Positions 43,823 to 53,083 of a DNA stretch of 61,490 nt are shown here, in pieces. This DNA comes from Methanocellales archaeon (GTDB lineage Archaea; Halobacteriota; UBA148; JAUWXC01), in the NCBI GenBank assembly GCA_030018435.1, contig JASEEY010000007.1, forward strand, positions 1 through 61,490, read 5' to 3'. Below the pieces are notes generated by a model. It was not told the DNA's origin and searched no databases. It worked only from the letters and a program-made list of their open reading frames with translations. The position numbers and the translations under genes were made by a program. The first letter of the stretch is position 1. Each line of letters opens with the position of its first letter.

Positions 43823-45133
43823 ATGTTTGAGATAAGAAATTATAGAACACGAGATCGTAACGCGGTGATCGCGCTTATTTCTGAACTGGAGAAATTTTAC
43901 CCCGATGTTAAAAGTTGGCTTCCCCAAAAAATAGACGGAATAGAACGGGGGAAATAGATTGCTTGGTTGCGGAGATCAACGAAGATATAGCTGGCGTCTC
44001 AATTTCGGCTCCAAAAAATAACAGAGTAGCCAAGTTAATGGTATTCTATCTGAAGGAGGTGTACAGGGGATCTGCAATTGGTCCACATTTATTACGTAAC
44101 ACAATTGAAAAATGGATAAAACAAAGAGTTGGAAGGACCATTGTAACGTTTGCATCCGATGAATTTGACCGTCTTGCACCATTTTTTTAAGAGATATGGT
44201 TTTTTGATAGACGGCATTTCTCCCCAAAGATATCGCTCCGACTTATATGAGATCGTTATGGGAAAAACCTTCCTTTACAAACGAATTTCCGATGAACAAT
44301 TTTCTGAGACAATTCGTAAATATTTGTTTGAACTCCGAGGATTTGAGATCGAAGAGAGTGAGGAGGGTGAGAGTGAATTTATAGCTAGATCAAAATATGG
44401 AGTGCTAGGTTTTTACAAGGAGAGACCAAAAGAGGAATACTTTGTCAAGATCGTTACTTCACCAAACGTCAGTCACGCTGACATAAAGGAGTTTGAGAGA
44501 GAGTTAGACAATTTAGGTATGCAGGGCTTATTTATCTCGTTTCATGGTCTGCCACAAAAAATCGAGCGAATAAACATGATAATTTTAGATGCATACGACA
44601 TAGAAACGCTGTTTTACCCACTCGAACTTATCAAGAGGGGGCGAAAAGCCATTATTTACTCCATCGAAAAAGAATATGCCGATGTTTTAATCCCACAACG
44701 TCAACAGACTGTACTGATCCCAGAGAAACTTTTGTTAAGAACCGACCACGTGTACTATAGGTGGCCAGATAGATACAGAGAACTCAGAAGAGGGGCGCCG
44801 ATCTTGTTTTATGTGTCAGGAGAGGATATACGGGGAGAGGCGAAATTAGTCGAGTATGAGGTTGAGAGCCCGGAAACTTTGTATGAAAAATATGAACGTC
44901 TTGGGGTTTACGGGTTAAGAGATCTCCAAAATATCGCGAAAGGCAAAGGGAGAGTGTTAGCCGTAAAATTTGATTGGTATACAGAATATCCTAAACCAGT
45001 CCCTTATGATAAGGTTAAAGAGATAATACCTAGGTTCAACCCCATAACCGCAAATAAGATAACCTATGACGATGTTATAAAAATCAGGGGATGGGGGGAG
45101 CGTGAGAGCGGTATTACTTTCGATAAAACCTAA
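43823..45133 (+). pseudogene. GNAT acetyltransferase-PUA-like fusion with two frameshifts
   Basis: Three reading frames join into one protein of 436 residues if one G is added to the G5 run at 43947-43951 and one T removed from the T7 run at 44182-44188. GAGGGAAG precedes ATG 43823. Residues 1-~150 are a GNAT fold (MFEIRNYRTRDRNAVIALIS, LMVFYLKEVYRGSAIGPHLL). A middle domain (~150-285) resembles Mrr-type nucleases in strand order but has no clear catalytic triad. The C-terminal ~140 residues look like an EVE/ASCH PUA-like domain (VYYRWPDRYRELRRGAPILF). Without correction the pieces end at TAG 43955 and TAA 44188. It may be a real pseudogene, phase-variable, or a sequencing artefact. Confidence 0.65.
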
Positions 45134-45557
45134 GTATGTAGAGAGAATCTTTTTTTCAAATAAAAGATATGAACTTAGAAGACAAAAACCAGGTTTTAAT
45201 GGTGGTACAACTATTTTGGTATATTCCACAAAACCAGATAGATATATTATTGGGCATTTCAAGTCTGTTGATGTAATTGAAGAAACGATAAAAGAGCTCT
45301 GGAATAAAGTGGAAGCGTATGCTGGCATGAACTATCAAGAATACAGAAATTACTTTAATGGAAACAAACTAGCGTATGCTATTAAAATTGCGGAGCCGGT
45401 CCTGTGGGGCACACAAATATCATTAGAAGATATAAGGTGTGCATACCCGGGCTATAACCCCCCTCAGACATATCATTATCTCGATAGGGATCACCCAGTC
45501 ATAAAAGTAATCAGACAAGTAGGTAAGGAGAATGGCGGAATTCCCTGCATAATCTAA
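45102..45557 (+). CDS. ASCH-domain protein
   Basis: 151 residues. The N-terminal half is a PUA-like ASCH domain: AVLLSIKPKYVERIFFSNKRYELRRQKP, then ILVYSTKPDRYIIGHFK. The basic patch and Glu-Leu-Arg-Arg match the family, which is thought to bind RNA or modified nucleotides. The start is GTG 45102, overlapping the upstream GNAT-PUA frame by 32 nt, so the two form one transcript. The C-terminal ~60 residues (YNPPQTYHYLDRDHPV) are not assigned. Confidence 0.75.
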   Translation: MRAVLLSIKPKYVERIFFSNKRYELRRQKPGFNGGTTILVYSTKPDRYIIGHFKSVDVIEETIKELWNKVEAYAGMNYQEYRNYFNGNKLAYAIKIAEPVLWGTQISLEDIRCAYPGYNPPQTYHYLDRDHPVIKVIRQVGKENGGIPCII

Positions 45558-45561
45558 CAAT

Positions 45562-46479
45562 CTACACCAAATTCCTCAATCCTGCTTCTTCTACTATTTC
45601 CAGCGCTTTCTTCCTTTCGTCACAACTCAAGCGCCTGTTGATCTCGGGATATTGATGAGCCTTATAATATGGCGTATACTGAAACATGAGATTAAACCTC
45701 ACGTTAGGCATATGCTTCGCAATCCACTGAACGATCGGCTTCGTACAGCATTCGAGATGGTTCGGTAGCACGAGATGTCTTACAATAACCTCCGCATCCT
45801 CGTGTGCTAACAGAAAGTTGCGTGTAGTAATGTCCCAGTAGTTGTTTACGTTTGAGTATTTTCTAGCGCACATATCGCTCCCATACCTGAAATCCGCCAA
45901 ATACACATCTATCACGCCACTCAACAACCCCATCGTCTCTCTGGAGCAGTACATGTTGGAATTCCAGACCATGGGCGTGTTTACGTTACATTTATCCATG
46001 ATTTGTAATATGGTATGCAAGTGCGGCGTTGGGTCGCCGCCAACGAAGTTTACATTTCTCGCGCCCTGATGTTTTCTCATACCTATGATCTCTGCCATTC
46101 TCTCCGGCAAAGCGGGCGTTCCTGAAGTTGGAGCAGTCGATATATCCCAGTTCTGGCAGTAGACACATGAAAAGGTGCAACCTGTGAAAAAAATCGTGTG
46201 CGATGGCACAAGCTCGGGCTCCTCGCCATAATGCATAAACTCCGAGGCATAACGAGAGATTGCTTCAACACCACAGTATCCGATTTCGTGCTCCAGCCGG
46301 TTCACACCACAGCGACGTTCGCAGAAATGGCAGTTTCGCAATATTTCATTTGCGTTCCCTATCTTTGTGCTTAGCGATGATGTCCGCTTTGTAAGCAGGT
46401 ATTTCGCTAAACACTTCTCGCTCAAAACGTCAAAGTACCTCTCCAATCCCTGTACTGGCGATATATACAACATACGCAT
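45562..46479 (-). CDS. Radical SAM protein, PflX/COG1313 type
   Basis: About 305 residues. The cluster motif is CTFSCVYCQNWDIS. An extra Cys-rich region precedes it (CHFCERRCGVNR, then GYCG), as in PflA-like activators with auxiliary sites. FVGGDPTPHLHTIL is the GGE-like strand. COG1313 proteins are uncharacterised relatives of pyruvate-formate-lyase activases. The start is uncertain: ATG 46479 is natural, while a longer frame from 46500 is encoded by the dispersed repeat. It lies downstream of lonB on the same strand. Confidence 0.82.
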   Translation of the reverse strand: MRMLYISPVQGLERYFDVLSEKCLAKYLLTKRTSSLSTKIGNANEILRNCHFCERRCGVNRLEHEIGYCGVEAISRYASEFMHYGEEPELVPSHTIFFTGCTFSCVYCQNWDISTAPTSGTPALPERMAEIIGMRKHQGARNVNFVGGDPTPHLHTILQIMDKCNVNTPMVWNSNMYCSRETMGLLSGVIDVYLADFRYGSDMCARKYSNVNNYWDITTRNFLLAHEDAEVIVRHLVLPNHLECCTKPIVQWIAKHMPNVRFNLMFQYTPYYKAHQYPEINRRLSCDERKKALEIVEEAGLRNLV

Positions 46480-46487
46480 TACGCATC

Positions 46488-46553
46488 CGCTTAAGCCCAA
46501 AGGGCGTACGCTACCGCTTAAACGAAGTGTACGCGCAGCTTAAACTTAAGTGT
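46488..46553. repeat. Dispersed palindromic repeat block (locus 4)
   Basis: Contains CGCTTAAGC, CGCTTAAACGAAGTGTACGC and GCAGCTTAAACTTAAGTGTA, diverged units of the element seen at 2465 and 54314. It sits between the 3' end of lonB and the start of the radical SAM gene. Confidence 0.7.
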
Positions 46554-46558
46554 ATGTC

Positions 46559-48439
46559 TCAGTGAGGCACTGCCTTATCCGGTCGTGCAACTCCGATCTT
46601 GGTTTCAGAGGCGAACTTTTCGAGGCGCTTGAACAACCTGCGTTTTCTCCTGCCCACAAGAGCATGCTCAAGAACGTCATTGATCGTCGCCACAGGAGTG
46701 ATCTTGATCTTATCCTTATACCTGTCCTCGATCAGCACGTCGTTCTCATTCGCCTTGGGAATCAATACCGTTTTAATACCGGATTGGGCGGCTGCCTCGA
46801 TTTTATACGTCACTCCTCCAACTGGCAATACCTCGCCCCTAACGGATAAGGAGCCTGTCATCGCAACGCTCTGATCAATGGGGACCCCCTCGAGTGCGGA
46901 TATAACCGCCGCAGCGACAGATATGGATGCACTATCGCCTTCCACGCCTTCGTACGTTCCAATGAACTGGATGTGAATGTCCTTGTTCGAGATATCCTGG
47001 CCAGTGAATTTCTTGAAGAATGCCGAGACGTTTTGCACAGCCTCCCTAGCTATATCCTGAAGCTGACCGGTGGCGATGACTTTTCCCTCTTCCTTTGACT
47101 GGGCAGGCGTCACCTCTGCAACAATGGGGAGCACAACTCCAGACTCACCACCGATGACAGCAAGTCCATTAACCCTGCCGATCTCCGCACCCTTGCTTCT
47201 GAACATCTTGTAATCCGTTCTTTGCTCGAGATATCGATCTGCTACCTGCTGCTCTATGGAGCGGGCCATCTTCTTGGCGTTCCTAACATGCTCGGCCGTA
47301 GTGAGCTCGACGCCTCCTGCTCTAGCAACGTCACCAGCAACCCTAACCAGCCCGCCTAGATCTCTCAGCTTTAGGGTTAACTGACCTTTTCGGCCGGATC
47401 GTCGCCTTGCCTCTAAGATGATCTCCTTGACAGCATCCAAGGTGAAGTGTGGAATCTTTTTGTCTTTCTCCACCTCTTGCGCGACAAATCTGACCAATTT
47501 GCGCCGATTCTCTGGTGTGTCATCCATGGTATCCCGCATGTAGACTTCATAGCCATATCCCTTTACCCTGGAACGTAGCGCGGGATGCATTCCTTCTATT
47601 GCGTCCAGATTGCCGGCAGCCACCATGATAAAGTCACATGGTACGGGCTCTGTTTTAACCATCGCTCCTGAGCTGCGCTCAGACTGTCCGGTGATCGGAT
47701 ACTCACCTTCCTGCAAAGCGGTAAGCAGGCTCTGCTGTGACTCAATTCGTAGGAGGTTAATTTCATCGAGGAAGAGGACTCCTTTATGCGCCTTATGAAT
47801 GTTTCCTGCCTCCACCCTCTCATGAGAGGGTGTCTCAAGCCCTCCCGATTGGAAAGGATCATGTCTTACATCCCCCAACAGGGCGCCTGCATGCGAGCCT
47901 GTAGCATCGATGTACGGAGCAGTATCCTTGCCCTCATTTGATACCAATAGCTTAGGAACAAGTGCTTCTTCTCTTGGTGTGATATACCTGAGCGCGACAA
48001 AGATGAGGACGGCAGCAATAATCCCGAAAAGCAACTGTCCTGTATAGATGGAATACATGATGATTGCCATGACGAATAACATATACATCAAACTGCGCAT
48101 CTGGATTTTTTTCTGCGCCTCTGCCCTGTGAGATTCGACGATCTGCTTTCCTTTCCCGGCTGGAACGACCCTGACTCTTGGATTGTTGGAGTCCTCTGGA
48201 TTATAATAAACCAAAACGTCCTGCAACTCTTCTTTTGGAAGAAGTTCGGCCATAGCCCTGGCTAACATCGATTTGCCCGTACCAGGCGTCCCGATCAGCA
48301 TCACATGGCGGCGCTGCTTGGCCGCTTTTTTGATCACTTCGACCGCGTGCTCCTGACCTATGACTTGATCGACCAAAAGCTCAGGCACCTTGATGTCGCC
48401 GGTCGTGGTTATTTCCAGTCCACCTAAAACATCATCCAT
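46559..48439 (-). CDS. lonB: Archaeal membrane-bound Lon protease (LonB)
   Basis: A 626-residue ATP-dependent serine protease. Walker A is GTPGTGKSML (~48-57). Two membrane helices (~115-153) are inserted within the AAA+ domain, anchoring the hexamer to the inside of the membrane, as in archaeal LonB. Walker B is GVLFLDEINLL. The C-terminal proteolytic domain has the Ser503/Lys546 dyad in EGDSASISVAAA and VTYKIEAAAQ. GAGG lies 6 nt before the ATG. It does general protein quality control, with the PAC2 protein in the window also linked to proteolysis. Confidence 0.96.
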   Translation of the reverse strand: MDDVLGGLEITTTGDIKVPELLVDQVIGQEHAVEVIKKAAKQRRHVMLIGTPGTGKSMLARAMAELLPKEELQDVLVYYNPEDSNNPRVRVVPAGKGKQIVESHRAEAQKKIQMRSLMYMLFVMAIIMYSIYTGQLLFGIIAAVLIFVALRYITPREEALVPKLLVSNEGKDTAPYIDATGSHAGALLGDVRHDPFQSGGLETPSHERVEAGNIHKAHKGVLFLDEINLLRIESQQSLLTALQEGEYPITGQSERSSGAMVKTEPVPCDFIMVAAGNLDAIEGMHPALRSRVKGYGYEVYMRDTMDDTPENRRKLVRFVAQEVEKDKKIPHFTLDAVKEIILEARRRSGRKGQLTLKLRDLGGLVRVAGDVARAGGVELTTAEHVRNAKKMARSIEQQVADRYLEQRTDYKMFRSKGAEIGRVNGLAVIGGESGVVLPIVAEVTPAQSKEEGKVIATGQLQDIAREAVQNVSAFFKKFTGQDISNKDIHIQFIGTYEGVEGDSASISVAAAVISALEGVPIDQSVAMTGSLSVRGEVLPVGGVTYKIEAAAQSGIKTVLIPKANENDVLIEDRYKDKIKITPVATINDVLEHALVGRRKRRLFKRLEKFASETKIGVARPDKAVPH

Positions 48440-48495
48440 CGTTGTCCTCTTTTAAGATTGCAATCTAAAATATAATATCTTTCTGGCCGATATAT

Positions 48496-49809
48496 CTATC
48501 TCTTGAGTGTTTCAAGGGCAAGCGTCAGCACATCCACCACTGACGATACCGGAGGCGCATAACAGGTCTCGATGTGTCGCAGTTGCTCATATGTCACCCC
48601 GCTTTTAATCAGAAACGATAGCGTGTCAATCCTCTCTTTCACACCCTCCTCTGAGATGATTTGTGCGCCAATCAATCGTTCCTCTGCGAATAATAGCTTG
48701 ATGTGTATCTTTTTTGCGCCAGGATAGCAGTGAGCTCTGGTCAATCCCTGTGCCCTTCCTTCAATTGGCGCCAACCCGGCCTGCTTGGCAGCATGTGAGG
48801 TTAATCCAACGGATCCGACTTGAAGACCTGCGATCACTGATACGGCAGGGTTTACGACTGGATCAAACGTTGCATCTCCTCCACAGATATTCTCTGCTAC
48901 AACTCTAGCTTGTTGAATAGCCGTTCCTCCAAGCATGCTGAGGGTGGGGCGGGCAGTTATGTGATGGATGACTTCTACACAGCCTCCTGCCGCATATACG
49001 CTTGTGCTCTTGGTGACGTGCATTGAAGGGTCAACCTGAATGCCCCCTGTTTCGCCAATTTTGATGCCTGCCTGCTTGGCAAGATTGGCGTTTGGTTTTG
49101 CGCCAGGGGACAGGATCACCAGATCAGCGGGGATTATCTCTTTCCCAACAGTAACAAATTCCACATACTCGGGACCGTTAATCGAGCCAAGTGGAGAGCC
49201 TGTGATGACCCTCATGCCCAAACTTTCCAGCTTATTTTGAACGGTGACCGCCATATCTGGATCGAGATACTGAGGAAGTACATATGGAGAGGATGCCACC
49301 ACTGTGGTATTAATTCCAGAGGTGAGAAACGCCGATGCGATTTCAAGGCTTACAGGGTCTGCGCCTGCTACCACTGCGTTTTTCGCGCTTTTCATGGCTT
49401 CCTTAACTTTTTTACCGTCCTCGATGCCTTTAATGAAAAAAACGCCTCTTTTGTCGATGCCTGGTATCTGCGGGATATCGGGAATAACACCGGTCGCTAT
49501 CACGAGTTGGTCATAACCGCGCCTTTCGCCTTCGACGATGACGGATTTATTCTCAAGATCGATGGCAGTGATCTCTGTGTCGATGCGTAGATCGATACCC
49601 TTGTCCTTATAATATGAGAAATCATGCATCATTAGGTCTTCAAAAGATGCAATGTCACCAGACAAAACAAAGGGAGTGTCGCGTGGGGAATAAGCTACAT
49701 ATCGATCTTTGGTAAAAAGCGTTATACTCATATCAGGGTCTTTTTCGCGGACGTATGAGGCAACCAATGCTCCTGCAAGTCCACCACCGATGATCGCAAG
49801 TTCTGACAT
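48496..49809 (-). CDS. FAD-dependent NADH oxidase/CoA-disulfide-reductase-like protein
   Basis: 437-residue pyridine nucleotide-disulfide oxidoreductase family member. The FAD fold is LAIIGGGLAGALVASYVREK (residues 4-23), the NAD region AVVAGADPVSLEIASAFL (~145), and the second FAD motif is STSVYAAGGCVEV. The redox cysteine expected in the YSPCG-type motif is replaced: AYSPRDTPF has Arg43. Another cysteine (CYAPP near 419) could not replace it directly. It is thus a flavoprotein with altered chemistry, perhaps an NAD(P)H oxidase or a non-redox role. Confidence 0.8.
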   Translation of the reverse strand: MSELAIIGGGLAGALVASYVREKDPDMSITLFTKDRYVAYSPRDTPFVLSGDIASFEDLMMHDFSYYKDKGIDLRIDTEITAIDLENKSVIVEGERRGYDQLVIATGVIPDIPQIPGIDKRGVFFIKGIEDGKKVKEAMKSAKNAVVAGADPVSLEIASAFLTSGINTTVVASSPYVLPQYLDPDMAVTVQNKLESLGMRVITGSPLGSINGPEYVEFVTVGKEIIPADLVILSPGAKPNANLAKQAGIKIGETGGIQVDPSMHVTKSTSVYAAGGCVEVIHHITARPTLSMLGGTAIQQARVVAENICGGDATFDPVVNPAVSVIAGLQVGSVGLTSHAAKQAGLAPIEGRAQGLTRAHCYPGAKKIHIKLLFAEERLIGAQIISEEGVKERIDTLSFLIKSGVTYEQLRHIETCYAPPVSSVVDVLTLALETLKR

Positions 49810-49901
49810 GACATCAATTTATTGAACGCCCTGTTTATAATATTGTGCATTAAAGAGCCTAAGTTTTTTAATAATAAAGGCGATTATGTGTAGGGATTAA
49901 C

Positions 49902-50741
49902 GTGAAAATCGTTGGCGGTCCAGCATCACAATTGCTCGCAAGCAGGGTTGCATCCATACTGGGCTGCGAACTTCTTAGGGTTGAGTACAAACGGTTCCCT
50001 GATGGCGAATCGTACGTGCGCGTGCTGGGCGAAATCGATGATGTCTTGATAATCCAGAGCACCGTCACAGATGGCGATTGGATTCGTCTACTACAGTTGA
50101 TCGATGCATGTGAGGATGCAAGCAGGGTTAGAGTGGTAATACCCTATGTTGGATACGCGCGCCAGGACGGTCGAGCACATCCAGGCGAGGCAATAAGCGC
50201 AAGGGCAGTGGCAAAAACCGTTCATGCAGATGAAATTTTCACGGTGAACATCCACAACCCATCCATCCTGAAGTATTTTAGCGGAAATGCACGCGATTTG
50301 GATGCAGCACCTTACATCGGAAAATATGTCAGTTCCCTTGAGCTTAACAAGCCCATCATAATCGCACCCGATGATGGTGCAAAAGCACTGGCGGAGTCCG
50401 CTGCTTCAAACCTCGGCATCGATTTTGATGTTTTGGAAAAGAAGCGGCTGAGTGGCGATGAGGTAGAGATAAGGGCAAAGCACCTTGACGTCGCGGACAG
50501 GGATGTCGTCATAATAGATGATATGATCTCAACCGGCGGAACGATGATGGAGACAATTGAATTACTCAGGAGACAAAAACCGAGCGACATTTACGTGGCC
50601 TGTGTACACCCAGTACTCGTGAGGGACGCAGTTGGCAGACTATTCCAAGCAGGCGCAAAGAAGATCATCGCAACAGACACCATCGAAAAGGGTGTAAGCG
50701 TCGTCAGCGTCGCGCCGCTGATAGCAGAGGCGCTTAGGTGA
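49902..50741 (+). CDS. prs: Ribose-phosphate pyrophosphokinase
   Basis: 279 residues that make PRPP from ribose 5-phosphate and ATP. Family motifs: DGESYVRV, YVGYARQDGRAHPGEAISAR (flexible loop), VNIHNPSILKYF, IIAPDDGAKALAES, and the PRPP loop VVIIDDMISTGGTM. The start is GTG 49902. Length matches archaeal enzymes. Confidence 0.95.
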   Translation: MKIVGGPASQLLASRVASILGCELLRVEYKRFPDGESYVRVLGEIDDVLIIQSTVTDGDWIRLLQLIDACEDASRVRVVIPYVGYARQDGRAHPGEAISARAVAKTVHADEIFTVNIHNPSILKYFSGNARDLDAAPYIGKYVSSLELNKPIIIAPDDGAKALAESAASNLGIDFDVLEKKRLSGDEVEIRAKHLDVADRDVVIIDDMISTGGTMMETIELLRRQKPSDIYVACVHPVLVRDAVGRLFQAGAKKIIATDTIEKGVSVVSVAPLIAEALR

Positions 50742-50763
50742 TGCACACAAGTGAGTCATAGCC

Positions 50764-51456
50764 ATGCTACGCGAGAGGCTTGAGATTCTCAGGGAAAAAG
50801 CACTCCTAGTGGATAAACTCCCAGGGGGGCTAAAATCCGGTCCATTGGAGCGAGAATACCTCGAGCTTGAAAATATGGCAAAGCTAAACCCAGAAGTGGG
50901 CGAAGAGCTTGAGGAAGTATATCTCCTTCTCATCAGGGCTAAATTCGGAAAGATTCAAAAGTTTTCCTTTGCTGGGCTACTGAGAAATCTTCTCATCGCC
51001 TCCGCACTTGCATCGATGGTGGGATGCACAATCATCCTCCTGATTGGCATCGCTACTGGAGCGCTTCGATACATGGCAGCACCGATGATGTCGGCCGTCA
51101 TTGGAGTCACCTCGGCGATATTCTGCCATGAACTTGCACATACGCTGATTGCCGAAAGAGCCTTTGGCATTGTAGGAACGGTGAATGTTTACACGCCGAT
51201 CATGATTGGACTGATACCACGCGTCAGCGAAGAGATCAAAGCATCTCCACACATGAGACTGGCTGCATACACATCTGGACTCATTGCGAACTTAATTTTA
51301 TCCTTTCTCGTCTTAGTTCCATCCAAAATTTTTATGGCAATCGGAATCGTCAATATGCTCGTGTTCATCACGAATTTGATTCCCATCAGCAGGGGATTGA
51401 TCATGACGGATGGGAGACAAATCTTGCGAGAGATCGAATTTTTGAGAGGAACGTAA
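50764..51456 (+). CDS. M50-like membrane metalloprotease
   Basis: 230 residues. After an N-terminal coiled region (1-70) come about five helices. HELAH (in AIFCHELAHTLIAE, ~120) is the zinc motif and NLIPISRGLIMTDGRQI (~205-220) supplies the NP/DG-type third ligand of site-2 proteases. It is probably an intramembrane protease, but the truncated topology makes this moderate. Its stop overlaps the rtcA start. Confidence 0.72.
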   Translation: MLRERLEILREKALLVDKLPGGLKSGPLEREYLELENMAKLNPEVGEELEEVYLLLIRAKFGKIQKFSFAGLLRNLLIASALASMVGCTIILLIGIATGALRYMAAPMMSAVIGVTSAIFCHELAHTLIAERAFGIVGTVNVYTPIMIGLIPRVSEEIKASPHMRLAAYTSGLIANLILSFLVLVPSKIFMAIGIVNMLVFITNLIPISRGLIMTDGRQILREIEFLRGT

Positions 51457-52454
51457 TGCTAGAGATAGATGGTTCGTACGGAGAGGGCGGGGGGCAGATT
51501 CTCAGGACGGCAGTTGCACTGGCTGCCTTGACCGGAAGAGAGACCAAAATTAAAAACATAAGAGCGGGTAGACCAAAACCTGGGTTGGCTCCACAGCACT
51601 TGGAGGCTGTGCGCTGCGTGTCATCGCTGACAGATGCAGATGTTAGGGGATTGACATTAGGATCGACGGAGGTCACATTTGCCCCAAAAGGGATTAAAGG
51701 TGGCAAACATGAAATCGACATAGGCACGGCAGGCAGCATTCCCCTTCTTTTACAGTGCATCATGCCTGCAGCCACACGTGCGGAGAACACCCTTTTCTTG
51801 AGTATAAAGGGCGGTACTGATGTCAGATGGGCGCCATCGATTGACTATTTAAGACACGTCTTTCTGCCGGCAATAGCCAAAATGGGCTATGATGCCGAGG
51901 TTGAGGTTGTCCGGAGGGGGTACTACCCACGCGGTAGAGGGTTGGTCAAAGCCACCATCCGTCCTTCAAAATTAAGGGGAATTGTGTTTACACCCCCGGA
52001 AGAGATTCTAATAAAGGGCATCTCACATAGCTCACGTCTGCCGGAGCACGTCGCACTCAGACAGGCAACGTCTGCCAGACAGATTTTAAGCGGTGCAGGA
52101 TACGATGCCTCGATATCCGCAGAAATCAAAAACTACGAATCCACCGGCAGCGGCATCACGCTCTGGTGCGATAACATCGGTGGATGCGCAATTGGCGAGA
52201 GGGGCAAGCCTGCCGAGGAAGTGGGCAGAGAAGCGGCAGAACCCCTTTTGATGGAGCTAAGCTCGGGTGCGAGCGTTGATGTTCATCTCGCGGACCAGCT
52301 CATACCGTACATGGCGCTTGCAGAGGGAAAATCAAGCGTTACCACAAGAGAGCTTACAGTGCACACGAAAACGAATATCTGGGTGGTGGAGCAGTTTTTA
52401 GATGTAGAGTTTGACGTGCAGGAAAACGAACTCGTCCAGCTCGTTAAGAAATGA
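51456..52454 (+). CDS. rtcA: RNA 3'-terminal phosphate cyclase
   Basis: 332-residue RtcA, which converts RNA 3'-phosphates to 2',3'-cyclic phosphates through a covalent His-AMP intermediate. YGEGGGQILRTAVALA at the N-terminus and HTKTNIWVVEQFL (with the likely nucleophilic His) at the C-terminus are diagnostic. It faces kptA tail to tail with an 11-bp overlap. Both act on RNA ends, linking them to tRNA splicing and repair. Confidence 0.95.
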   Translation: MLEIDGSYGEGGGQILRTAVALAALTGRETKIKNIRAGRPKPGLAPQHLEAVRCVSSLTDADVRGLTLGSTEVTFAPKGIKGGKHEIDIGTAGSIPLLLQCIMPAATRAENTLFLSIKGGTDVRWAPSIDYLRHVFLPAIAKMGYDAEVEVVRRGYYPRGRGLVKATIRPSKLRGIVFTPPEEILIKGISHSSRLPEHVALRQATSARQILSGAGYDASISAEIKNYESTGSGITLWCDNIGGCAIGERGKPAEEVGREAAEPLLMELSSGASVDVHLADQLIPYMALAEGKSSVTTRELTVHTKTNIWVVEQFLDVEFDVQENELVQLVKK

Positions 52455-53073
52455 TTTCTAAAAATGCGGGTGGAATGCTTTCTGACAGGCAGATTTGATC
52501 GCTGACGCTCATTATCTTAATTCCATTTTCCTGTGCTTGTTTGGCATTTACGATTATCACAATGGGCTGCTCAGTCCTATATTCCGCAACTCTGATTGCT
52601 TCATCAAAACTGGTGCTTAAATGGAGATATCTCTGATTGACTGACTTCAGCCCAACCTCGAGCGCTCTGCCTGCCTCTTCTTCTGTCGTGCCATAGTATA
52701 GCTCTGGCAGCTCATTGGGGGGGAAATCCAGATCGACGTTAACGGAGTGTGCATACCTTGCCCTGATCTTGCCCTCTTTTATTTCATACCTTCCCTTGAC
52801 GTCGGATTCGATCAGCGCGAAAAGATATTCCCTATAAAACCACCTGTACCTGTCTTCCAGTGCGGTGATTAAGGATTCCACATCCACCCATCCTTGTTTG
52901 TCCATCTCAAGATGCAACTTTTCTGGGAAATGTCGTAGCGCACCGGACACCATCTTTCCAAGCTGGGTCGTCCTTCTTTCATCCAAAATGTAGCGTCCGA
53001 CCTGGTTGCATTGGCATTTCTCGCCCCTGAAATATCCATGGGTGGGGCACATCCTTATTTGTCCTGTTTCCAT
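52444..53073 (-). CDS. kptA: RNA 2'-phosphotransferase KptA/Tpt1
   Basis: 209 residues. A zinc-ribbon-like N-terminus (CPTHGYFRGEKCQC) precedes the Tpt1 domain with SGALRHFPEKLHLEMDKQGW, YYGTTEEEAGRALEVGL and YLHLSTSFDEAI. It uses NAD+ to remove a 2'-phosphate from RNA. It follows the desulfurase gene by 10 bp on the same strand. Why archaea, which splice by the RtcB route, keep Tpt1 is not settled. Confidence 0.93.
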   Translation of the reverse strand: METGQIRMCPTHGYFRGEKCQCNQVGRYILDERRTTQLGKMVSGALRHFPEKLHLEMDKQGWVDVESLITALEDRYRWFYREYLFALIESDVKGRYEIKEGKIRARYAHSVNVDLDFPPNELPELYYGTTEEEAGRALEVGLKSVNQRYLHLSTSFDEAIRVAEYRTEQPIVIIVNAKQAQENGIKIMSVSDQICLSESIPPAFLEIIS

Positions 53074-53083
53074 TTTTATCCCC

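Noticed and set aside
43955-43957. TAG as pyrrolysine codon in the GNAT gene
   Set aside because: Reading through TAG stays in the wrong frame; homology resumes only after a one-base shift, so a frameshift explains it better.
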